A program made the position numbers and the translations under genes. Below the pieces are notes generated by a model. It did not search any database, had not been told where the DNA came from, and worked only from the letters and a program-made list of their open reading frames with translations. A DNA stretch of 64,000 nucleotides from Palaemon carinicauda (taxonomy: Eukaryota > Arthropoda > Malacostraca > Decapoda > Palaemonidae): assembly GCF_036898095.1 (NCBI RefSeq), contig NC_090761.1:45164625-45228624 (forward strand). The letters run 5' to 3'. This document shows, piece after piece, positions 11,761-21,183 of the stretch (positions are counted from its first letter, which is position 1; the number at the start of each line of letters is the position of its first letter).

Positions 11761-12960
11761 GGGGGGGGTTTGAATATCAGGTAAGTCTTTTGCTCTTCTC
11801 TCTGGAGAGAGGAATGAGATCTGGAGAGGCTGTCTGTAGCACCCCTCTGAGGAGCAGCTACCAATCCTAAATTCTAAGACTCCTGCAAACTCCTTGGGTA
11901 CACTAGCAAACCATAGGACTTACTCTTAGGAACAACCTTCAAGTCCTTACTTTCCCTAGGATGTGCTCCCTCAGAGAAGGAGGGGAAAAACTGGTCATCA
12001 ACTTCCTCTCCTTTGAGGCTTCAGGGATCTGCCAACAGCCATCATTGCCCTTCTCTGACTCCTAGCAGAGGGATAGCAAGAGGCAGAGTCAACGTTTATT
12101 GGTGACAACCTAAGTAAAAGACTTCACTGGGTGACCTAGAACCACGATGGGTTTGGGGATGATAATGATCATCCAGGAGAGACGTCACTTGTCACAGACA
12201 ATTGGGTCTTCGGTCATCTAGTTTTGTAGAACTATGCCTAGGTCTGGTAACTGAGGACGAGCTATCTGAGGGCCACATGCTCTTGAATTCTCTGAGGTAC
12301 GCTCTGCTACCCAAGGATGCTTTACATGACGATTCCACCTGGAAGCTTGTGGTCTAGGTGCATGCCTAGAATTCTACTGTACTCCCAATGGGATCATGCG
12401 AACTGAAAAGGCGCGTCCTATTGTTACGTGGGGTAATGAGTGCTTATGTGAAGCATGATAGGGCGAAGTGTGTCTTGCTAAATCATGCATGAGGTAAGTC
12501 ACCTGTTCTCTACCTGCAGCTGGCTGTGCTCGTGATCAAGGCGCGTGGCTGGATGACATGGGTTATAGCACGCACTAGCTCCTTGGGTAGCCTACAGGTG
12601 ACGAGGGATCAGGTAGAGTGATGAGCTACCTGGTGTGTGCGCTCAAGTGAATTATAGCACTCAGGTGACATGGCACTTTTCTCCTTGTGAGCGGGATGGA
12701 GACGCACATAGCGACCGATGTAACCAGAGTACTCAGGGGACAGAAAGTGTTTCTAACTGTGCAACTATCAGCAATCTTCTGGGTGCTCTGCACTACTAGA
12801 GCACTCAAGCACAGGTGCACGTTGGTACTTGAGCCTAGTAAAGACCCAATGGGTGTTTTAGAGGTGAGAGCATGTGTGCACATTTGCACCCATGTTGGAG
12901 AGGGAGCACACACTAAAATTTAGCACACTCAGGAGAAGGTGACCTGTTTGCGTGTTGGGA
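11760..12960 (-). pseudogene. DIRS gag remnant (element D family), copy 3
   Basis: Around 11,900-12,000 the minus strand reads SEGAHPRESKDLKVVPK, resembling ESCIPPRRELKDSKTVPK in the element D gag. Upstream on that strand (12,960-12,480) is a segment rich in GAGCGC, GTGCGC and CACTCAAG units, like the repetitive basic centre of that gag. 12,480-12,950 also matches the split copy at 28,080-28,287 plus 30,132-30,395. No long frame remains. The family call is an inference from two short protein matches and composition. Confidence 0.5.
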
Positions 12961-13210
12961 GACGAGTTGATATCTACTACATGTGCGCTTCCCAGAGGGA
13001 GGCGCACCCTCAGCATATTTGCGATAAAGTCATGACTTGGAAGTTGACCGATGAGGGAGGCCAGGGAAGCTCTTGAAATTTAAATTATACTTCTTCTGTT
13101 AGAGATGAAAATACTTAGCTTTACTCGATACTTTAATTGGGGGTTCAGTTGATTATGTTTTAAATATAGTCTGAAGGATGTAATTACAAATCTAACCTTC
13201 AGAATCAGAA

Positions 13211-14720
13211 ATGGCATCGTCGTCAACCAAGGGTCGAACGACTAAGAACCACCTTAGTGTGAGTGACCTGGCGACTCGGGTAAGGTCCCCGACCCTCCAG
13301 GTGGCAGCATTAAAAAACACTGAGTCATCGCCAGCATGCCACTTTGCCACTGGGGTCGCAAACATTATGACTACCAGTGCCCCTTCTACAACCCCAACTT
13401 GGCTAAAAGTCAATGGTCTGGCAATTCCTGTAACTGAAGAGAGATCAGTGATTGGAGGTCGCCAGTCCCTTCCAGGGTTCACAATGGTATTTCCACCTGT
13501 ACTAGGTTTCTGGGAGTCTCATGTTTGGAGTGGGCCTCTTGCCTCCCCACCTGTTTAATCAACTAACCCATTTAGCCCACCAGAGACCTGGGCAAGTGGA
13601 CTAGGGGAGCAGTTCTTAGTTAACCCCGCAGTGCCCAGTAGAACGGAAAAGGTTCCAGAACCTACGGCTGAGGCAATTTTTACCAAAACTTAGACATCAG
13701 ACCAAGGAAAACACCAGACCAGCCATACCTGTAATGTTGACTGTCACAAGAGTCGACCAGTGAAGATTCTGGCAGTGAGACTTCTGGTGACACTTTCAGC
13801 TCCTGTTCTAGTGTTAGCTCAGCTGACAGTGTCTCAATTGAGAACGTCCAGTCCCTCCAGTCAGACCACCATCTATCTGACCTGTTCAGGGTCCTTGACT
13901 CTAGGAAGAGTTCCAGACCTGGGGTCTACCAGCTAGAAACTGACCAAAGTAGATATACAGCAGGAAGCTCCAGTCTGTGGACCATTGAGCTGGGTCGGTA
14001 CCTGAAGGGGGAGATCAAAGAGGCATTCTTGGCCATAAGGGGTTCTGAGATCTCGTACACTGATATGAAGGAATGCCTCCTCGACTGGTGCCCCGAGAGA
14101 GACACGATACTGGGAGGAAAGACTGATTCAGCAGTGCCACCTGTGGGGAAGAACTGTTGAAAATTCATGCTGTGCGGGTGCCCTCCTTGTACAAGTCGGC
14201 ATGCCCTCGGCGTAACCTGGACCGGAAAGTGCTAAGACGAAAGCTCCTCATAACTGTTCTAAGCAAAGCTGAGAGTTGGATGGAACAATCTCAGGCCACC
14301 ATTAATGTCTCTGCTGGCCGTCAGGCCACTTGGCAGGATGTCCTGCACTTGTTGGGTGTTCTTGATGAGGCATCCCATCAGAGAAGTCAGACAAGCCAGA
14401 AGGCAAAGGACTTGGCCATTAGTCGTGTGGGACAGTCATGGCACGGCTTGTATGACAACAGGGATGCCATGGTTGCCACAATCGTTCACCTGCACCTGAC
14501 TGAGTCTACCCACACATTCCTCCTCAACCTGTCCCCAAGCCTGCACCTGTGGATGTGTGCCTGCTACCAATGCGCACCCCAGATAGGGCTCCTCAGTTCC
14601 AGAAGAGGTAATGTACTTGGTGTGAGAAACCAAGGAACATTGTGAACCAGGTTCGCAGATGCCTCAACCTGTGCTTACGCTGTAGCTCAGCTAACCACCA
14701 TGTCACACAGTGTGGTTAAC
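13211..14720 (+). pseudogene. Gypsy-like gag with CCHC zinc knuckle
   Basis: Frames 13,211-13,558 (Ser/Thr/Pro-rich), about 13,930-14,160 (contains ELGRYLKGEIKEAFLAIRG) and 14,157-14,645 (contains SKAESWMEQSQATINVSA) follow one another with frame changes. They suit a capsid region but are not diagnostic. At 14,660-14,720 the strand encodes CLRCSSANHHVTQC, an exact C-x2-C-x4-H-x4-C zinc knuckle as in retroelement nucleocapsids. It lies immediately upstream of the protease and RT, as expected for gag. Broken by stops and frameshifts. Confidence 0.6.
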
Positions 14721-15219
14721 AGGCGCCCCTTATGCACAGATCACTTGTCCAAAAGTCAGCAACTGCCCACAGCCCTGGGAAGGAAAGTACTTCCGCCCAT
14801 GCTCCTAGGTGGAGGACAGCACATGTGAACGTTACTCTGACCGCGTCGTCCTACTCTGGTTCGACCAGTAGCATGGAGAGGTGAAGTGGGAATGAATCCA
14901 GTGCTTCCTCTCAGACCATTGAGAAGAAGAGCAAGAAGTTAAAGACCAGGGTATCATCTAGAACCAAGGAGTATCGTAGGGCGTTAAAACACCAGATCTT
15001 TGGTGAAGAAGATGGGGCTACATCGAAGGAGGGTGTGAGTGCTAGGAAGCTTACTCCTAGTATTCCCATGGTGGCCTCAACCTGAAAAGGTTATTGCTCA
15101 TCCAATGACTCTTCCAGGATTGGCCAGTGATAACCTGTCCTCGACCCTGTCCAAAGCTTCTCCAACTGACTCCTCCAGGGAGGAAGCAGGAACTGAGGCT
15201 GTATTGAAAACCCTTCGTA

Positions 15220-15345
15220 GGGTTAACCTGGCACAGTTGGCTCCTGTACTGCTCATAGTTGTCCCAGTGACCTTGTCCCAGTTTCCATTGGGAGCACTGG
15301 ATGCTCTCATTGATTTCGGAGCTGAGGTCTACTTCCTCTAATCGA
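15220..15345 (+). pseudogene. Retropepsin-like aspartic protease fragment
   Basis: Reads APVLLIVVPVTL, then GALDALIDFGAEVYFL. The second part aligns with the active-site loop of retroelement proteases, where hydrophobic-Asp-Ser/Thr-Gly-Ala is followed by a hydrophobic strand. Here the Ser/Thr is Phe (DFGA), so the active site is damaged. A stop follows directly. Position between zinc knuckle and RT fits a gag-pro-pol order. Confidence 0.6.
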
Positions 15346-16099
15346 GTGAAGTGCAGGATTACCAGCTGCAGATGGTGACCGACACCATTGGACTGAAGGC
15401 TTTAAGCCAAACAGGACCTAAGACCTTATGTACTGTACTGTTGATGCCTATACTGCATGGAATGACATTCACCTAGAGTGTTCCATGTAATGCCATTACC
15501 AAATCTTAGAGAGCAAATGGGGTGATAGCTGACGGAGCCCGAAATCAGCTGAGCGTTAGCAGCACTCGCCAAGAGCCTCCTTGAGAGTATTATGTCCCAA
15601 TATGCAGAGCCTGTTGTCAGCAAGTGCTTTACACACTTAAAGTCCATGCAGCCAATTCAATAAGGATTGCAAGTATTGAGCCCGTACTTGTTCCTGTCAC
15701 TGTAGATTTTCTTAACGAGCTTGAGACCTCTTTCAGGTGCACCGCTTGTCCGTCCAACTGTTGGATGGAGATGTCATAAACCCGTCTGTCAAGCAAAGCT
15801 ACAGCAATCCCTGGCATCCTAGAACTGAAAGGTGGAAAAGCCTTGATTTAATCAAGGGTTTATCAGAAGGAACTGCCAAGATCAAGCAGGGTGATCTTTT
15901 GGGCAATGGTGGATGCTCCTTTATCCAGCCTGATAGCACAGCAGTGTGACCTGACAACAGAACTAAGCGTATTGGAGAAGATAGACAATCTGTCTACCTC
16001 AGTAAAACTGAATTCTTCCCAGAAGGACCAGTTGTGTCAGAAGCTTCGACGTCATATTCTGGTCATCAGTACTGGTGACGATGACGTGGGAGAGTGCTC

Positions 16100-17440
16100 A
16101 AGCACACCAATACGTATCTACCTGTATGACAAACACTTATTCATCAGAAGGTCCAACGGTTTGCAAAACTTGTCGCTGACGTCATCGAGGAACAGTGTAA
16201 TGATTTGCATGAACTGGGTATTATTAAAACCAGTATCTCTTCTTGGTCTTCGCCCATTGCTCCAATAGTCCATAAAAAGGACAACAGTACAGTATACGGC
16301 TGTGTGTGGACTACTGCAGACTGAATAAGGTGACAGTCTCTGATAAGTTCCTGATGCAAACATGGCAGATTCTGTATTTGGGCTACAAGAAGTCAATATT
16401 TTACATCACTTGACCTGGTTCGTGGATTTTACCAAGTACCGTTGGCAGAGGACAGTAAAGAATACACAGCTTTCTCTACCGCCTTTGGACACTAACAGTT
16501 CAGACGCTTATCATTTGGACTGAAGAACACACATGCAGTGTTCCAGAGAGAAATGTAGAGTATTCTACGTGAGTTCCTGAAAGCCAAGGTGATTGTCTAC
16601 ATTGATGACATCTTGATCCTTGGGGTGTCTTTTGAGGAACTAGTAGAACGAGTTTTGGCTACTCTCCAGAAGCACGGGATCAAGATAAAACTTGGGAAGT
16701 GTTCTTGGATTCAAGCTGAGGTTAAGTATCTTGGTCATCTGGTTGGACATTCTGGTATGCGTAAGTTACCAGAATAACTCCAGAAAGTGGAGGACTTCCC
16801 TAAACCTACCACTATGCATGAGCTACTAGGATTCTTGGGACTGGTATACTTCCAACAGAAGTTTATCATCATGTGCTCACAGATATCTAAACCGTTATCA
16901 GCGAAGACTGGAGGACGAAAATTGCAAGGGACTAGAAAACTGAAATGGACTGTGCCTTTGAACACTTGAAGGAACTGATCAAGGAGGACATTATGTTGTT
17001 GTACTCTGACTACTCCGCTGATGCTAAACCCATGGAGTTCTTTGTTGATGCTTCAGGTGAGGGTGCTGGTGCTTGTCTGTGGCAGAGTCGTTGTAGCATC
17101 AAGAAAAGTGTCGGGTGATAGCGTACAACTCCATGACCTTCCTTGACTGCGAGACCTGTTACTCTACCACTGAGCGTGAGTTGGCTGGTCTGCGATAGGG
17201 AGTGAAAACCTTCAGGGTCTTCCTCTATGGTCAGTTCTTTGTAATTTATTCTGATCACCATCCCCTGATGTATCTTCATGACAAGAAGATGGTGGACAGT
17301 CGTCTAACATGGACACTCAAGGACCTGTTCGAATTTAACTTCTTTGTTAACTACTCTCCAGGTGATAAAAATACTTCAACAGACTGGTTATCCCACTGGC
17401 CCACATTAACTGACTGCTTACTTGCTACTGAATTTACAAC
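16100..17440 (+). pseudogene. Gypsy-like reverse transcriptase and RNase H
   Basis: RT landmarks in order on the plus strand: HELGIIKTSISSWSSPIAPI near 16,208-16,270; SLDLVRGFYQVPLAEDSKEY near 16,400-16,460; LSFGLKN near 16,510; VIVYIDDILIL at 16,589-16,622 with the catalytic YIDD box; then KYLGHLV. The RNase H-type region has MEFFVDASGEGAGACLW near 17,030-17,085 and IYSDHHPLMYL near 17,245-17,280. The ending TDWLSHWP at about 17,380 corresponds to the usual ADxLSR. The gene is broken by at least six stops or frameshifts. YIDD and FGLKN spacing are standard for Ty3/Gypsy. Confidence 0.85.
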
Positions 17441-17474
17441 TCCCAAGTTGCCTACTGGACTAGCTTGTATAAGG

Positions 17475-17880
17475 AGACTCGTGGTGGTTCAGAGTCTCTA
17501 ATAGAATCTTTGGAGCTAATTGTGGACTGCTGGATGGAAGGGTCAGCTGTTCCATCAGACTTTCAGCTGAAGGGAGCCAAGCTCCGCAATGCCTTAGTTC
17601 TGCAGTTTCTGAAAGATTCCAGTTGACTAGGCTTCAAAATTGACAAGACTAGCAGGAACAGGATCAAGGCAATGCATTTTCCTGGTACAGTCCCAGCTCT
17701 ATAGTTGCTTTTGGCAGTGTCTAAGTTATTGAACCTGGAAATTTGGTTCCATTTTGGTTCTACTTGTCCTGTAGTTTATTGTGATCTATCCATGACTGGG
17801 CCTCAGTGTGTACATCTTCAGTGTGTTTCTGGAGTGCATTATAACCCTCTGATCGAGCTCCGTAATTCCATCCCTCCAAC
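17475..17880 (+). pseudogene. OTU-like cysteine protease domain remnant after RNase H
   Basis: In composite plus-strand frames: RGGSESLIESLELIVDCW near 17,478-17,535, a helical part ending KAMHFPGTVPAL near 17,700, LLAVSKLLNLEIWFHFGS near 17,706-17,760, and VHLQCVSGVHYNPL near 17,808-17,855. The last piece resembles the His-containing C-terminal strand of OTU deubiquitinases (hydrophobic strand, Gly, x, His-Tyr/Phe-Asn/Asp). The first resembles the Asp-Gly-x-Cys loop, with Ser where Cys is expected. I infer an OTU-like fold from these two ends and the helix-strand order. Broken by stops; catalytic function in this copy is not expected. Confidence 0.45.
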
Positions 17881-18074
17881 TGATGTGATTCTGGGCCATA
17901 AGACTGAGGTGAAAGGTTGTATGCCTAATGCTGAGAGCTTGGTTGCTGATGATCAGGAAGCACCAGAGGATTGTCCTGTAATCCAGTATGTGACTGAAAG
18001 GGCATCTTGTCAGTCCAGTTGCAAGCATGTGTCTCAACACTCAGTAGGTGGTCTAGTAGTGTTATAGGAAACCT

Positions 18075-18370
18075 TGTAATGTGCCCTTGTTGATACAGGG
18101 GCACAGGTCTGCCTTGTCAGTGAGTCTGTACTGAGCCAGCTTGGCATAGAGTACCAGGTACTGTCAGGAAAATAGTTAGAGAGGTTGACAGGTACCTGCA
18201 CCAACATTCTAGGCTACGTCCAGTTAGAGGTAAAGTGTCCTTCTGGATGGAGACTACCGCTGTTTAACTATGCGGTGGAAGCTGCCAAAGACATTAACTT
18301 TTGTTTTGTTCGTGGTAGAAATCTACTAGACGCAGCTTACCTAACCCTGGATTTACCCGAGAACAGTTGG
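18075..18370 (+). pseudogene. Second aspartic-protease-like domain
   Basis: Reads ALVDTGAQVCLVSESVLSQL near 18,082-18,141, a classic retropepsin Asp-Thr-Gly-Ala loop followed by a helix. RGRNLLDAAYLTLDLP near 18,318-18,366 matches the second conserved region, normally Gly-x-Asp/Asn-Phe-Leu then a hydrophobic strand. The spacing of about 60-80 residues suits a retropepsin. This copy keeps the catalytic DTGA, unlike the upstream fragment at 15,220. It sits after RNase H, an unusual place. It may belong to a second nested element or to a non-standard domain order. Confidence 0.55.
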
Positions 18371-18589
18371 TGTATGAACACATTACTGTTCTTCAACTGT
18401 CTCTCGAGGTACTCTTAGTCTCTCCACTGCATACCGAGACCACTCTCATGGTGACTGACCCTGAACCTGACCAAGGAGTGTTCTCTGGGAATGCTCTTCT
18501 GTCCTTTACTCAGGTGGTTAAGATCCAGGGAGATCATCGACAGATCCAATCTGTCATCAAGATGATCTACTCTGGAGTTCCTGCATCTC

Positions 18590-18800
18590 GGGTTTCACGC
18601 TCGTACCTGCCATATAGGAGATATTGGTCTGGCCTAGAGGTGCACCAAGGTCTGTTAGTGATGTGGAACTCAGATGGCTCGGTAGTCCCTGTAGTAATCT
18701 TCAATGTCGTGATTGACCTACTTGCACAGAGACACCAGAATCCTCACTTTCTACAAACTCCAAGAGTTCCAGCCCAGCCTTTTCTAGACGTGCTTGTATA
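18590..18800 (+). pseudogene. Integrase zinc-binding N-terminal region, truncated
   Basis: The frame contains PYRRYWSGLEVHQGLLV, VVPVVIFNVVIDLL, then AQRHQNPHF. This resembles the start of a Gypsy integrase HHCC domain, where a first His follows a hydrophobic strand. The second His and the Cys pair are not found, because the sequence runs into a stop and then the inverted duplication. A diverged copy of the same protein segment is encoded on the minus strand at 19,036-19,248. Confidence 0.45.
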
Positions 18801-19197
18801 GAAAGCCCGGTTTCTGACTCAGCAGTCTCCACTTATCCTGATCATGATTTTCTTGGCTTTTTGCCACACAGTTGTGATGACCAACCTGTTGCCTGAAAAT
18901 CCCACTTTTAGAGGATCTAAATCCTCTAAAAGTGGGATTCTCAGGCAACAGGTCAGTCATCACCATTGGGTGGCAAAAAGCCAAGAAAGTCATAAGCAGG
19001 ATAAATGGACACTGCTGTGTCAGAAACAGGGCTTTCTATACAAGCAGGTCTAGACAAGTCTGGGCTGGAACTCTTAAAGCCAGTAGAAAGTGAGGATTCT
19101 GGAGGTGTCTCTCTGCAACTAGGTCAATCAGGACATTGAAGGTTACTACAGGGACTAACGAGCCATCTGTGTTCCACATCACTAGCAGACCCTGGAA
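18640..19197. repeat. Large palindrome, about 280 bp arms with almost no spacer
   Basis: The centre is near 18,918. The inner arms CCCACTTTTAGAGGAT (18,901-18,916) and its complement (18,921-18,936) are exact, with four bases between. Further out, GCCTGAGAATCC/GGCTTTTTGCCAC-type segments and AAGCCC.GTTTCTGAC pair, and the outermost recognisable pair is near 18,650 and 19,188. Arms differ by substitutions and small indels. Confidence 0.9.
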
Positions 19198-19700
19198 TAA
19201 GTTCAAAGGTCCAATTCCTGACTTACCTCTAGTACAGCCCTGAGTCATGGATTGGAGGCCTCATCTCCCTGATTAGATGAAAACTGCTGAAAGTTACCTC
19301 GGAATTTGAACCCTTTCCGGCATTCCTATGGAAGTTTAAAACACAGGTTGGAACTTGAGGTTGAAGTGGCACAGTCGGGTTTATCTAGTCTGAATGTGAC
19401 AGCTCTGAGTCTTCTCAACCAGAGCTTTTCCCTTAATCATCACCCAATTTTTTGTCTTCTGAGTCTATGGATTCTGTCTCTGGTCCCCATCAGAAAATGT
19501 TGTTAACCCACGAGGTCATCAAACGGTTAAAGGCATCCCACTTGTACTTGGAGAGCCACCGTCTTAGCCTATCTCCAGTGCTACAAAAGATTAACATTGT
19601 TTGCCAAAAGATTGTTGAATCCCGGCGTATGCCCCGAGACAAGAATTTTGGGACCCAGAAGAAGAACTATAAATCTCCCATTTAATCGAGTACAGAAGTT

Positions 19701-20458
19701 TTTTCTTTAGCTCAAGTTTTCTTTTGTATATTACTCAGTATTTGATATTTTTTATTCCCACATTGGGGTATATAAAGGCTGAGGAACAAGACAACTTATG
19801 TGAGAAAAACTGTATTGAGTCACGGTTCATATAATTGCCCCAAAAAATGGCTGTAAATTTTCAATGACCGTGATTAAGCTTTGTCAGGTTTAGTCAAGCT
19901 TGAATGTAATATAATAAAGTCCAAAATCAATAAGTTTTGTTTTCTGGCAAACTAAATCTAGACTACAATGAATGTAATCTGTTTTTTACTGAATACTTTT
20001 ATTATTATGTGTGCCTGTAGACCTTATTCATAAGGTTAGATGGTGGGGATGTTAAAATGATGTCCAATTTGATTAATTATGTACAGTATATATTCATCCC
20101 TGTGTAATTTGTCATCCTACCCTCTCAATTAGTTTTTTTTCATTAATCTTCCCAAGAAACAAGTGAATATAAAGTGGTATAAAAAAAAGGCTTCAGCGGC
20201 AGTCAAACTTTGAATATTGTCAATGTCCAGACCCTTCTGACTATTCATACAGATAATGAACCACAATGTTAGGGGATTGTTCTTTAAGCTTGAAATTGGT
20301 TTTGTATTGGTATGGGAGTACCCAATGTGTGGGCGGCTTGTTTTTCTCAAATCAATTTCTTTAGTCTAGATATTGCTGTTCAAGTCTTAATCAATATTGT
20401 AGATAAATGTATTTTTTTGTGGTTACTGTACCTTTATTTTTCATTTTTAAATAAATAT
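19701..20458. other. AT-rich DNA between Gypsy remnant and element A
   Basis: No coding frame with a recognisable motif. The open minus-strand stretch at 20,129-20,350 is AT-driven. The stretch ends in the AT-rich target of element A. Confidence 0.5.
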
Positions 20459-20655
20459 GTTATTTTCATTAGTAAAATAAATTTTTGAATATACTTACCC
20501 GATAATCATGTAGCTGTCAACTCCGTTGCCCGACAGAATTCTACGGAAGGGATACGCCAGCGATCACTATACTAGAAGGGGGTGTACTCACCAGCGCCAC
20601 CTGTGGCCAGGTACTGCAGTACTTCTTGTTGACACCACCTCAATTTTTCCTCGGT
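20459..20655. repeat. Left inverted terminal repeat of element A (3' end of element)
   Basis: Outer tip GTTATTTTCATTAGTAAAAT is unique to this end. From TACCCGATAATCATGTAGCT (20,496) onward the sequence is the reverse complement of 27,190-27,346, including TACGCCAGCGATCACTATAC and CAGCGCCACCTGTGGCCAGG. Confidence 0.95.
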
Positions 20656-20696
20656 CCACTGGTTCTCTATGGGGAGGAAGGGTGGGTCAATTAAAT

Positions 20697-20787
20697 CATG
20701 ATTATCGGGTAAGTATATTCAAAAATTTATTTTACTAATGAAAATAACATTTTTCAATATTAATCTTACCCGATAATCATGTAGCTG
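20697..20787. other. Internal complementary region (ICR) of element A
   Basis: 20,697-20,748 is the exact reverse complement of the left tip (20,459-20,511). 20,750-20,787 is the reverse complement of the right tip (27,324-27,360). The two are joined at AATAACATTTTTC, the expected circular-junction sequence. In DIRS1 the ICR is thought to template completion of the ends during circle formation. Confidence 0.95.
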
Positions 20788-21183
20788 ATTCACACCCAGG
20801 GGGGTGGGTGAAAACCAGTGTACATGTATATCAGGAAGCTAAGTATCCCGTATTTCATATTATCAGTTATTCAAAATAACAATGAAATTATAAGTACCTG
20901 GTAAGGAAGTCGACTTGAACCATTACTCTGCCTTTAATAAGTTCGTCTTCCTTACTGAGCGCAGCGTTCCTCTTAGGAGGCTGAACAACCCTAAGGTGCT
21001 GAAGTATAAAGGGCTGCAACCCATACTAAAGGACCTCTACACAACCTCTAACCTAGGCGCTTCTCAAGAACGAATTGACCACCCGCCAAATCAACCAGGA
21101 TGCGGAAGGCTTCTTAGCCTACCGTAACAACCCAAAAAACAACAATAAAAGCATTCAAGAGAAAGGTTAAAAAGGTTATGGGA

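Larger units (their letters stand above)
13083..19700 (+). mobile_element. Decayed Ty3/Gypsy-like retrotransposon
   Basis: Plus-strand pieces lie in the order gag with zinc knuckle, aspartic protease, RT, RNase H, an OTU-like region, a second aspartic-protease-like region and an integrase zinc-binding remnant. Each piece is open for only 60-160 residues before a stop or frameshift. No LTR pair was found. The first 120 bp and the AT-rich end near 19,640-19,760 are the likely flanks but share no obvious long identity. The integrase core is missing and is replaced by an inverted duplication at 18,640-19,197. Confidence 0.75.
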
